A DNA stretch of 64,000 nucleotides from Rhodopseudomonas telluris. Its GTDB lineage: Bacteria; Pseudomonadota; Alphaproteobacteria; Rhizobiales; Xanthobacteraceae. The stretch lies in contig NZ_JBHLWM010000012.1 of the NCBI RefSeq assembly GCF_042432815.1, positions 124,001-188,000 on the forward strand, given 5' to 3'. The position numbers and the translations under genes are program-made. Positions 23,869 through 31,721 of this stretch are shown here, piece after piece; within the stretch, counting starts at the first letter, position 1; every line of letters starts with the position of its first letter. A model generated the notes under the pieces. That model did not search any database. It saw only the letters and a list, made by a program, of their open reading frames with translations, and had not been told where the DNA came from.

Positions 23869-25059
23869 ATGGCCCGCAAACACTTTGACAACGTTCGCCA
23901 CCTCATCACGACGACGGGCACCGGCGAGATCACCCTCGGGACCGTGCCGGCGACGTGGCGAAGCTTTGCGGCCGCCGGCGCGGTCGCTGGAGATCAGCCG
24001 GGCTACACGATCCAGGACGGCGACGGTATCGAACTCGGTTATCTGACGCTCGGTGCCGGCGCGCTCACGGCGGCGCGGACGGTGATCTATTCGTCCAACA
24101 GCAACAACCCGCTCGATCTCAGCGGCAGCGCGATCCTCGAATGCACCCCGCTTGCGTCGATGATCAACGACGATCTGGTCTCGTTTGTCCGCGCGCAGTC
24201 CGCCAGTTCCGGCGAAAAGGCGCAGGCCCGTAGCAACCTTGGCATGACGACGACCGGCCAAGCGCTGGCGACGGCGATGAACGCCGCCGATGCTCGCGAC
24301 ACGATCGGAGCGACTAGCGTCGGCTCGGCGTTGTTGACCGCAGCCGATGCTGCTGCGGCGCGCACTGCGGCAGGCGCGACCACGGTCGGTTCATCACTGT
24401 TCACTGCAGCGAACGCGGGGGCGGCTCGTACGGCGATTGGTCTTCGAAGCGGCGGCGCTTCAGTGAAGAACGCAGACTATAAGGTCGTGGCTTCCGACTA
24501 CGAAGGTCTTCTCGTCCTGTCCGGTGCTCACACTCTGACGTTCGATCCCGCGACGACGCTCGGTGCTGTATTCCGGGTATTCATCAACAACGGTGCTAGT
24601 GCCTGGACATTCACCGCGCCGAGCGGATCTCAGATCAATGGCGCGGCATCCATGTATTTTCCGCCGCGCAGTTCTGCCGAGATCCTATGCGACGGGACCA
24701 ATTTTTGGGTGATCGGCGGATCGTTAGCGTTCTATGGGACGTACACGCCGACCGTCTTTTCTCTCACTGGATCTTATGCGGCCGCGAGCGCCAGCGGATT
24801 CTACCAGGTTATTGGAAATCTAGTGACGGTCGCGGTGTACGTTGTGATCACTTCGAACGGATCTGCAGGCACGGCGACCTATTGCAGTTTACCGATCGCA
24901 CCTGCTGTCGGTACGACCGGCTGCGGCCGCGAGGTTGCCGCGACTGGGTGGGGGCTCAGCGTGAGTGTCGACTCTCAGATGCTGCTTCAGCGCTACGACG
25001 GTGGATATGCTGGGGCCAGCGGGTACACCTTCCGCGCGACGGCGAGCTATTTCATCTGA
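23869..25059 (+). CDS. Tail fibre protein with tandem Ala/Thr-rich repeats
   Basis: This 396-residue protein has an N-terminal beta base domain (RHLITTTGTGEITLGTVPA). A run of near 20-residue repeats follows at about residues 122-200, of the form A-DAR-TIGATSVGSALLTA, and a C-terminal domain (about 260-396) rich in Gly, Ser and aromatic residues. Repeats of this type are usual in the shaft of tail fibres, with the C-terminal domain binding the receptor. It is the most convincing distal fibre in the window. The C-terminal third is less GC-rich than the upstream genes, as is common for exchangeable receptor-binding parts. Confidence 0.8.
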   Translation: MARKHFDNVRHLITTTGTGEITLGTVPATWRSFAAAGAVAGDQPGYTIQDGDGIELGYLTLGAGALTAARTVIYSSNSNNPLDLSGSAILECTPLASMINDDLVSFVRAQSASSGEKAQARSNLGMTTTGQALATAMNAADARDTIGATSVGSALLTAADAAAARTAAGATTVGSSLFTAANAGAARTAIGLRSGGASVKNADYKVVASDYEGLLVLSGAHTLTFDPATTLGAVFRVFINNGASAWTFTAPSGSQINGAASMYFPPRSSAEILCDGTNFWVIGGSLAFYGTYTPTVFSLTGSYAAASASGFYQVIGNLVTVAVYVVITSNGSAGTATYCSLPIAPAVGTTGCGREVAATGWGLSVSVDSQMLLQRYDGGYAGASGYTFRATASYFI

Positions 25060-25082
25060 TCCGTGAGTTAAGGAGAGCCGAC

Positions 25083-25271
25083 ATGCTGGATTTTACGAAG
25101 GCCACCAACCTGGATTATACGAAGGCCACCGACGTCCACTACGTCGAACCGGACGGGTCATGGTTCGAATTTACGATCGACGGCATTGTGATGCGAGCTC
25201 GACCAATTCCCGGTCTATTGCACTACGATGGGATCATGGCAGCGGGGATCGAGATCGCGGAATACACATGA
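25083..25271 (+). CDS. Small protein following the tail fibre gene
   Basis: This 62-residue product begins at ATG 25083 with AAGGAGAG upstream. It contains two near-identical seven-residue units (DFTKATN and DYTKATD), then a compact beta segment ending IAEYT. Its placement immediately after the fibre gene, on the same strand, suggests a fibre accessory. The sequence is too short for family assignment. Confidence 0.6.
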   Translation: MLDFTKATNLDYTKATDVHYVEPDGSWFEFTIDGIVMRARPIPGLLHYDGIMAAGIEIAEYT

Positions 25272-25280
25272 GGGCTTGGT

Positions 25281-25571
25281 TCATTTCGCGAACCAGCGCG
25301 GGATTGCCGCAAACCGACTCGACGCATGCTCTTCCTGGTGCCTCAAATTGTCGAGCATGTACGTGTTGAACTCGACGGCGGCCGTGTGAGCGGTCATAGT
25401 CTCGGGAATCTTTTCGCTCGCTTCGATAGCGTCGAGCATCAATCCCATTACGCCTGGCGCCGAATACACGTGGCGATACTTCTCGCGGGTGTCGTCGGAC
25501 GCCGCCAGATTGATCCCATTGGCGAGAACGGCGGTTTGCACGAGAAATAGAAACTGCTCTTGTTTGGTCAT
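25281..25571 (-). CDS. Hypothetical 96-residue protein on the minus strand within the prophage
   Basis: This helical protein lies opposite to the tail genes, between the fibre and the endolysin. Visible segments are EQFLFLVQTAVLANGINLAA and YSAPGVMGLMLDAIEASEKI, and it has a His/Glu/Arg-rich C-terminal part. No family is recognised. It follows the lipoprotein gene with a 22-base gap on the same strand, so the two probably form an operon transcribed separately from the late genes. A lysogen-expressed accessory role is possible but only inferred. Confidence 0.6.
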   Translation of the reverse strand: MTKQEQFLFLVQTAVLANGINLAASDDTREKYRHVYSAPGVMGLMLDAIEASEKIPETMTAHTAAVEFNTYMLDNLRHQEEHASSRFAAIPRWFAK

Positions 25572-25593
25572 GATCTCGCCTTTCGATCGCTGA

Positions 25594-26046
25594 CTAAAAC
25601 GCCGGGCAACTCTGGTCGCCGTCCGCCCAAGCCAGCACGTACGTTCTGTATCGCTCGGCCGCGAGCGTGTTGCCGGTCCTGACCGTCAGCCGCGCCCCGC
25701 TCGGAACCTGCTTCTCCACCTTCACCGAGATGTAGTAATTCCTGGTGCCCATGTTGATCAGGGACAAGGTCGTGTCGCCGTAGCCGAGGTCAGGGTAAAG
25801 CTCCGAATCCACAGCCATCGACGCGTATGCCCCCATGTTCCCGGCAAAGCATCGCTTGGCTGTGCTGGAGACGCGGCGGTAGATTTCTTGGTAGTTTTCG
25901 GCGTAGGTCTTCACAGTCGGGGCGGTCGAAGCTTCGAGCTCCGCCGGCGAGCTGGAGCACCCGACCAGGGCGCTTGCAGCCAGCGCCGCGATCCAAAGCT
26001 TGACCGTAACGCCCAAAACCGGGCGCATCTCCACAATCCGAACCAT
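25594..26046 (-). CDS. Prophage-encoded lipoprotein on the minus strand
   Basis: This 150-residue protein has a clear type II signal: positively charged start, hydrophobic LWIAALAASALVGC with lipobox Cys30, then a Ser/Pro/Ala spacer. The mature part contains four aromatic beta-like segments (e.g. TRNYYISVKVEKQ, RLTVRTGNTLAAERYRTYVL). The start is ATG 26046 behind TAGGGGG; the internal ATG at 26028 has its GGAG too close. Phage lipoproteins on the opposite strand often act as lysogenic accessory genes such as receptor-blocking exclusion factors. That reading is inference; it may also be a spanin-like or unknown lipoprotein. Confidence 0.7.
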   Translation of the reverse strand: MVRIVEMRPVLGVTVKLWIAALAASALVGCSSSPAELEASTAPTVKTYAENYQEIYRRVSSTAKRCFAGNMGAYASMAVDSELYPDLGYGDTTLSLINMGTRNYYISVKVEKQVPSGARLTVRTGNTLAAERYRTYVLAWADGDQSCPAF

Positions 26047-26102
26047 CCGAACCCCCTAATGTGAAAGTGGCGTTCTGCCCTCTTAAGGCGGGATTGAAAA
26101 GA

Positions 26103-26160
26103 TCTCTTTCGACGGCTGGCGATTACGCACGGCCGGTCGGCGTCTCTTTCGAGGGCTGGC
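26103..26160. repeat. Imperfect 18-base direct repeat with a 40-base period
   Basis: TCTCTTTCGA(C/G)GGCTGGC occurs at 26103-26120 and 26143-26160 with one mismatch. The pair lies in the space between the minus-strand lipoprotein gene and the plus-strand endolysin, so it may be a regulator-binding site or part of a divergent promoter. No function is demonstrated. Confidence 0.5.
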
Positions 26161-26249
26161 AGCCCTTCCGATCATCTTGACCAACCAGACTACCAACCTC
26201 GATCCCGAGGGCGCTTTCGCATGCGCCTTCGGCAACACGGAGCTTTGCG

Positions 26250-27287
26250 ATGCCGATCAAACTCACGGCCGCCGACTGGCGGGCGATCTTCCCGCGTGCC
26301 CCGCAACAGGTGGTGGATGCCTTCGCGGCGAAGCAGGCTGTACTCGACAAGGCCGGCATCACCGCGACGCGGACGCGGCTGGCTTACTTCCTCGCCAATG
26401 TCGAGCACGAGTGCGGCGGGTTCACCATTCCGACCCTGACCGAGAACATCAATTACACCGCAGCGCGGATGGCCCAGGTCTGGCCGAGCCGCTTCAAGAG
26501 CGCCGCTGCCGTCGTCGCGAAATACGGCGCCGCGCGCGGCTGGCAGGCCAAGGCGATCGACGACATTTACGGCAACCGGATGGGCAACCGGCCGGGCACG
26601 TCGGACGGCTCCCGCTATATCGGCCGCGGCGGGCCGCAGTGGACGGGCAGGGACGGCTACGCCGCGCTCGAGCGCATCACCGGCCTGCCGGCGGTGATGA
26701 ATCCCGAGATCGCCAGCCGGCTCGATCTGCAGCCGGAGATCTGCGCGGCGTTCTGGCAGTGGAAGGGGCTCAACCGCTATGCCGATGCCGGCGACTTCGC
26801 CGGCTGCGTCAAGGCGTGGAACGGCGGCAGTAACGGCATGGCCGATCGCAAGGCGCAGATGGCCGGCAACGATCCGATCGTCCGCCGGCTGCAGGTCGTA
26901 TCCGACCAGGCGGCCGCGATCCCGGACGTCAAGGCGGCGCCTGTCACCAAGCGCGAAGCGGTGGCCGGTGGCGCGGCCGGCGTCGTCTCCACGGCCGTGA
27001 CCGCCGGCGTGCAGCAGGGCTGGGGCTGGGAAGTCTGGGCAGTCGCCGGGCTGTTGCTGGCCGCTGGCGTCGCCGCCGGCGCGCTCGGCTGGTGGTGGTG
27101 GCGCAAGCGTCGTGCCGCAAGCGAGGCGCTCCCTGCGGCCTCGCTGGGGCTGTCCGGCACGATGACGATGACGCAGGCCTCGGCGGCCGCGCCGCCGATG
27201 CCAGCGGTCGCCAAGCCCCGTCGCAAGCGCAAGTCGGCCGCCAAGCCGGCGGCGAAGCGCAAATCCACCAACCGAAAGGCGGCCTGA
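26250..27287 (+). CDS. Endolysin, GH19 (chitinase-like) with C-terminal membrane anchor
   Basis: This 345-residue protein has a N-terminal GH19 lysozyme domain (residues about 1-215). The first catalytic Glu lies in FLANVEHECGGF (Glu52), the conserved YGNRMGNRPGTSDGSRYIGR follows at 107-126, and the GPQWTGRDGY motif at 128-137. A Pro/Ala linker leads to a transmembrane helix at about 263-284 (VWAVAGLLLAAGVAAGALGW) and a Trp-Trp-Trp-Trp/Arg boundary, then a Lys/Arg/Ala-rich tail. It cleaves peptidoglycan glycan strands at lysis. Most GH19 endolysins end after the catalytic domain; the C-terminal anchor is unusual. The holin-like gene follows one base after. Confidence 0.88.
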   Translation: MPIKLTAADWRAIFPRAPQQVVDAFAAKQAVLDKAGITATRTRLAYFLANVEHECGGFTIPTLTENINYTAARMAQVWPSRFKSAAAVVAKYGAARGWQAKAIDDIYGNRMGNRPGTSDGSRYIGRGGPQWTGRDGYAALERITGLPAVMNPEIASRLDLQPEICAAFWQWKGLNRYADAGDFAGCVKAWNGGSNGMADRKAQMAGNDPIVRRLQVVSDQAAAIPDVKAAPVTKREAVAGGAAGVVSTAVTAGVQQGWGWEVWAVAGLLLAAGVAAGALGWWWWRKRRAASEALPAASLGLSGTMTMTQASAAAPPMPAVAKPRRKRKSAAKPAAKRKSTNRKAA

Positions 27288-27288
27288 G

Positions 27289-27909
27289 ATGGCGATCGAC
27301 CTCGGACGATATGCGTGGCTCGCCCAGACGGCGATCGACTTCGGCTTGCCGATCCTGGGTACCGCGCTCGGCATTCCCGGCCCGGTGTCGGATTTCGCGA
27401 TCTCGAAAATCAAAGGCGCGCTCGGCTTGAAGCCGGGCGCGACCCCGGAGGACGTCAGCAACGCGGTCGCGGCGAATCCGGATGTCGCCAAGGCGCAGCT
27501 GTCGGCGGCGGAATCCGAAGTCGCGGCCAAGTATGCCTATCTGGCCCGTCTCGCCGAGGTGCAGGCCGACGTCGCAAAGACGCAGGTCGAGCAGGTCAAC
27601 GAAAGCATCCGCGCCGAGGCGGCGGCGCCGAACGGCTGGTGGGGGCACTGGCGGACGTGGATGGCCTATGAGCTGGCGATCGAATGCCCGTTCTGGGCCG
27701 CGCTGATCGTGTGGTGCATCGTCGCCGGCAAGATCAACGAACTGGTCGGAGCGACCTCGCTGCTGACGGTGTGGTGGGGGGCTCGCTTCGGCGTCCTCGG
27801 CGTCCACGTCTGGACCGGCAGCAACGAACGTCAGACGGCGATCACCGGACAACCGGTCGGTGGCGTGGCGTCGACAATCGCCGCGGCCGTGACGAGCAAG
27901 CGCAAGTAG
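27289..27909 (+). CDS. Holin-like protein (GTA_holin_3TM type)
   Basis: This 206-residue protein resembles the three-TM holin family associated with gene transfer agents. Its N-terminus has an amphipathic part (LPILGTALGIPGPVSDFAIS), its middle a charged helix (SAAESEVAAKYAYLARLAEV), and its later half hydrophobic segments such as FWAALIVWCIVAG and LLTVWWGARFGVLGVHVW. The family forms inner-membrane lesions that allow endolysin action. It directly follows the endolysin and precedes a small membrane protein, giving a standard lysis cassette. Confidence 0.85.
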   Translation: MAIDLGRYAWLAQTAIDFGLPILGTALGIPGPVSDFAISKIKGALGLKPGATPEDVSNAVAANPDVAKAQLSAAESEVAAKYAYLARLAEVQADVAKTQVEQVNESIRAEAAAPNGWWGHWRTWMAYELAIECPFWAALIVWCIVAGKINELVGATSLLTVWWGARFGVLGVHVWTGSNERQTAITGQPVGGVASTIAAAVTSKRK

Positions 27910-27926
27910 GGAAGCACACCAGTCCG

Positions 27927-28271
27927 ATGGCCGATCCGCACCCCTTTGAAAATCTGACTGACGTGCAACGCGCCTTCCTGGTCGGCCTCACCGATCAGCG
28001 CGTCGCCAATCTGTGGCAGGCGGCCGACGATTGGCACGATCTCCGGCCGCAAGCCAAGGAGCTGCTGCGCAACGCAAGGCCGGAGACGCTCGAGTGGCTG
28101 GAGCGCGCGTCGGAGCAGGATATCGAGCTGTTGCGCTACAGCATCTCGTTCATTGCCGCGTCGCGGCTGCTCGGCAAGGTCACCTGGATCGTCGGCGCCG
28201 CGCTGTTCGGGATCGCGATCGGCGTCCTTACGCTGTGGGACCGGGTGAGGGCGGCCTTCGTGGCGAAGTGA
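27927..28271 (+). CDS. Small membrane protein of the lysis cassette
   Basis: This 114-residue product starts at ATG 27927. A soluble helical part (LTDVQRAFLVGLTDQRVANL) is followed by a C-terminal membrane helix (TWIVGAALFGIAIGVLTLWD) and a short basic tail. It is last in the lysis cassette and has one membrane pass, so a pinholin, antiholin or spanin-type role is possible. No spanin-type lipoprotein partner is seen on the same strand. The identity is uncertain. Confidence 0.65.
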   Translation: MADPHPFENLTDVQRAFLVGLTDQRVANLWQAADDWHDLRPQAKELLRNARPETLEWLERASEQDIELLRYSISFIAASRLLGKVTWIVGAALFGIAIGVLTLWDRVRAAFVAK

Positions 28272-28843
28272 AGCGACTAGGCATCTCAGCCACTGGGAAT
28301 CGGTCCAGCGTGTCTAATCTCAGGGCGCCTGGTCGCCGCTGTACTCAACGATGGAAGTGCGCAAAGCGATTGTTCGAGTAGTGCGTACAACAAAATGAAA
28401 GAGGCCGCGCTAAGCGGCCTCTCAGCAGTCTGGCCGTCGCCGGATCAGCTCCTTCCATTCCGGCCGGAAAACCCCGAGCTGGAATCGAAGGTGCTCCACA
28501 TTTCCCCCAAGCTCATGCCTGCTGAGCACGATCACCGTGGGATGTGGTTATCCCTTTTCGAGTCTCGATTACGTTAAGCCAGACAAGATAGGGTTGATCG
28601 GTGCAGTCAAAAGTTTGGTCATGATGGCCTCCCTTGGTCTGCAACGGGCTAAATAGTGGTGGCGGCCGTTGTTTCAAGATCGTTCGCCCAGCATCTTGCG
28701 AGAGCGACTCTTGAGCTAAGCTATAAATTCCAGAGCCTTTGTCGGTATAGGCTGAGCGGCTACAATTACTTGACTATCTGCTTTGACGGGACGAATGCTT
28801 CGAGATTCGACGGCAGTGCGCCCGAAAGGAAAGTGGCCTACAA
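28272..28843. other. AT-richer stretch without a convincing gene
   Basis: These 572 bases follow the lysis genes. Composition drops in GC. The small open frames here have no ribosome site or coherent protein pattern. One hairpin is present (listed). No tRNA-like cloverleaf or obvious att core could be seen by eye. The prophage right end may lie in or just after this segment. Confidence 0.45.
28391..28422 (-). terminator. Hairpin oriented as a minus-strand terminator
   Basis: GAGGCCGC (28401-28408) pairs with GCGGCCTC (28414-28421) around GCTAA. Read on the minus strand it is followed by TTTCATTTTG, typical of a terminator; on the plus strand there is no T-run. It could end the minus-strand transcript of the 28844-29326 gene. 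Confidence 0.5.
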
Positions 28844-29326
28844 CTATTCCTCTGGCATGCGGGCTGCGCGAAGAGAATCGATGCGGTCTTTGCCTAGAGC
28901 GTCACAGATACGCTCCTGCCAAGCCTGATACGACTGCTGAATTTGTGTGAAGTCGGCGAACTCCTGATCGGTCAGGTCGATCTTTTCAGTTCCACGCGCT
29001 GGATCTGAGGAAAGTGAAAAGTCTGGGTAACGATCGAACCATTCGATTGAATAGCTGCGCATCGTGCGGTCCTTCAGTTGTTTGAATTGCGCGCTACAAG
29101 GCGGGGAAGCGTCAACAGTAAGGGCACCAGAGATGCCATCCCGACAAAAGCCGCTCGTCGCAAGAGTCGTTGAGCAACTCGGTGATGAAGGGTGCATGTC
29201 CCTTGGAACGAACCCGCAGGCGCGCTCAGCTTCGATAAATTCGCTCCTCGTGACGTTTCGCCAGCCGGTAAAATCGTCAGTCTTGAGCCAGTAGTAAGGC
29301 GCTGAGCCCTTGTTCTTCATTGGCAA
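28844..29326 (-). CDS. Hypothetical protein at the prophage edge
   Basis: The reading frame encodes 160 residues. The first 40 (APYYWLKTDDFTGWRNVTRS, then EFIEAERACGFVPR) and the last 70 (EWFDRYPDFSLSSDPARG, then DFTQIQQSYQAWQERICDAL) look like protein, whereas the middle is Ser/Thr/Pro-rich and irregular. An internal ATG before RSYSIEWFDRYPD could start a separate 70-residue gene. The function is unknown. It may be the outermost prophage gene or a chromosomal remnant. The terminator-like hairpin downstream on the same strand supports real transcription. Confidence 0.5.
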   Translation of the reverse strand: MPMKNKGSAPYYWLKTDDFTGWRNVTRSEFIEAERACGFVPRDMHPSSPSCSTTLATSGFCRDGISGALTVDASPPCSAQFKQLKDRTMRSYSIEWFDRYPDFSLSSDPARGTEKIDLTDQEFADFTQIQQSYQAWQERICDALGKDRIDSLRAARMPEE

Positions 29327-29553
29327 TGTCTCAGATTCGATCAGTCGAGGCAGGCCGGACTATACAGCGTTCAATAGCGACGCAGCACCCGGCGATAATA
29401 CCTTTGATCTGAATTTTCGCTCCAGCTTCGATCCCCGCAGCCGGTCGGCAACGTCACCTGGTTTGTCAATCCCACGTTGTTTGCGTCGCCGTCCGCGTCC
29501 TGCCTGGCAAGATCGCTTCAAAGCGCTGGACGTCACTAAATAGACCCCACGCT

Positions 29554-31542
29554 CTAACGAGCCAATCCAAGACGGTCCGTCGTCATGTCCCCTAACGCCG
29601 CCGACGTCCCGTGTGCGGAATAAAGAGATACCCGTCGCACGAAGATGCCCAACTCCCGGGGATCATTCGATACTCCGAGCGAAGCCGGGATCGCTGGTGA
29701 TCTAATGGTGATCTCGATCTCAATTGGAGCGCTTGGATCACGATCGGGCTCAGGAATTCCGATCCGTTCATTAAAGCTGGCGGACGCGCTGGTCAGGCTT
29801 GCGCGCCTTGCAATGTGCCCGTTCACTTTGATCTCGATCGATACGTGATCATGCACCCCTCCGAAAAAGCCGAGCCCCTCAATTTCGAGATCTTTCGGCT
29901 GTATTTCCGGTGAAGCATCAATGGTCAATGTAGCGCGAGTCCCGATTGTCCATGTGCCGGTCGGCTCAGAGTCCGACCACCCCCGCACAAGCGACAAGCC
30001 TCGCGTCTGACCCTGTGCCAGAGAGAAATCCAATCGATCCGTTGAAACGCAAGAGAAAAGGCCGTTGATGTATATGAAGGGGCCTCGGATTTTGGCCGTG
30101 TTTATCGCTGACCTAGGAGCCAGCGACGCCTGGGGGCCGCAGACATCTTCGTCCACGTAGCCCAATCGCGTGCTAAGTGTCAGGATCTTGGTAATCGCAC
30201 CGTCGGAATTTACGAATTTATATGGCGTGGCGGGGCGTGACGCCTCCGAACCAAACAACCTTTCGTAAAAGACCTCCAACTCGGGATTATAGCGCTGCGG
30301 GTAGTGTGCAAGGAAGAACTCAGCCAAAGGAGTGAATCTCACGCTGCTCAACTGATGGCGGACCAGTGGACCGCCGTAATGATATGCAGCGAAGGCCTGC
30401 AATGTGACAGCGGCTGTCGCTACGAAAGTACCAATCTGCCTTGCTTGCATGATCCTATAGGTCGACCAGAACACTAGGATCATCCCCGACCACGCTGCAT
30501 AGCGCGACATCATCGCCGAGGCCGAATTCCAGTTAACCTGCGCGAGAGTGGGCGTGATCACAAGAAAGAAGCCGATAACCAGCAAATCGATCCTGCTTGG
30601 GCGCTTGATAATAGCGAGGATTGTAGCCGTTGGAATCAGGATCAGCAGGCTTGGAAGACCCCAGATCAATCCAAGGTTGAAATCGATTAGAAATGAAATC
30701 AGTCGCTCCACATCCATCAGCGGGGTGTAGATCGCGCGCCTTACAATGACACTCGGCTCGCCAATAGTTGCGAGGTTCCAAATGCTCGGCAGCAATGCAA
30801 TCGTCGAAATCGCCGCCAAGCCTGTAAGCTTGTAGAAGAGTTCGATGATGTCCGCTTTAGAGCTTTTGAAACCGGGCGTCTTCAACACCAAATCCAGAGC
30901 GTAGGGGATCACCAGTAGCGCTGATGTTGGATTCTGAAGGCTGCTGATCATTGCAAAAAGGGTTGCGCCTCGGTTGCGTCCGGAGGCAAAATAAAAGCAA
31001 CTCATTAGAATGAAGGCGGCCGAAAATAGTTCAGGGCTTGACCATTGGAGGTAAGCCTGCCCTGTCGAAAGCGCAAAGATACACCAGACGGAAATTCTGA
31101 GCGTCCTCGACGTGAGCGATTGCCTTGCGATGAAAATGGTCAGGGCAATACAGATGATCGAGTTCGTGAGCTGAAAGCAGCGTAGCGGGTTCGAACCCAG
31201 CGCTTCGAGAAGCTTTAACGCAGGAGCGCAGAGCGCTGGATAGAACCAGAAGTGCCAATGATATCCGCGTCCCGACTCGGACCAGGTGACCATTCCAAGG
31301 AAATTAGTTGATCCGAGACTTTCAAGGTAGGCTCTGGTCTCAGGAGAGAGATCTGGCCGGCCCCGATGAGCGATGTCCATTGCCATGGCGAAATAGTTCC
31401 AGCCGTCGCCAGTGATCGCTGGGGGGACGACAATTGCGAACGTCAGCAGGACACCGCTTAGCACCAAGAGCAGAACTGGAGCTTCAGCTTGCCTCATATA
31501 TCGCGGCATAGCTGGGAATCGAGTAGTCGTGAGCACCTGCAC
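29554..31542 (-). CDS. Multi-pass GT-C-like glycosyltransferase with C-terminal beta domain
   Basis: This 662-residue protein has about ten hydrophobic helices in its first 400 residues. An early periplasmic loop carries an Asp (PPAITGDGWNYFAMAMDIA), as in GT-C enzymes that use polyprenyl-phosphate sugars. The last 190 residues form a soluble beta-sandwich-like domain (RGWSDSEPTGTWTIGTRATL, later IEIKVNGHIARR) resembling DUF7024-type modules of surface polysaccharide enzymes. It starts at GTG 31542 with GAGAGAGGA upstream. The likely role is transfer of a sugar to a cell-surface glycan on the periplasmic face. It lies downstream of the HAD-UbiA gene on the same strand. Composition is less GC-rich than the flanks. 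Confidence 0.65.
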   Translation of the reverse strand: MQVLTTTRFPAMPRYMRQAEAPVLLLVLSGVLLTFAIVVPPAITGDGWNYFAMAMDIAHRGRPDLSPETRAYLESLGSTNFLGMVTWSESGRGYHWHFWFYPALCAPALKLLEALGSNPLRCFQLTNSIICIALTIFIARQSLTSRTLRISVWCIFALSTGQAYLQWSSPELFSAAFILMSCFYFASGRNRGATLFAMISSLQNPTSALLVIPYALDLVLKTPGFKSSKADIIELFYKLTGLAAISTIALLPSIWNLATIGEPSVIVRRAIYTPLMDVERLISFLIDFNLGLIWGLPSLLILIPTATILAIIKRPSRIDLLVIGFFLVITPTLAQVNWNSASAMMSRYAAWSGMILVFWSTYRIMQARQIGTFVATAAVTLQAFAAYHYGGPLVRHQLSSVRFTPLAEFFLAHYPQRYNPELEVFYERLFGSEASRPATPYKFVNSDGAITKILTLSTRLGYVDEDVCGPQASLAPRSAINTAKIRGPFIYINGLFSCVSTDRLDFSLAQGQTRGLSLVRGWSDSEPTGTWTIGTRATLTIDASPEIQPKDLEIEGLGFFGGVHDHVSIEIKVNGHIARRASLTSASASFNERIGIPEPDRDPSAPIEIEITIRSPAIPASLGVSNDPRELGIFVRRVSLYSAHGTSAALGDMTTDRLGLAR

Positions 31543-31721
31543 GGCGACGGTTCCTCTCTCGAGTTTGGCAATTCGCGGGGGTGGAAGACGCTAGTAGTGA
31601 TGGGGAGGTCGCGGGTAAGAGGCGGATTATCAAACATAGAAGCGCGAGAGCGGTGGCCCTTGAGCGGCGACGTTGGAAATCCGGTTCGCATATTCCCCGT
31701 AGACCAAGTAGCTCAGTGCCC

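Noticed and set aside
1..28271. Diversity-generating retroelement or retron in the phage tail region
   Set aside because: No reverse transcriptase motif was seen on either strand and no template/variable repeat pair near the tail fibre ends was noticed.
28395..28577. Short plus-strand open frame after the lysis genes
   Set aside because: It starts within the terminator hairpin and has no ribosome site.
29310..29543. Short plus-strand open frame at the edge of the glycosylation cassette
   Set aside because: The sequence is low in pattern and begins in the start region of a minus-strand gene; it may contain decayed coding sequence but nothing identifiable.
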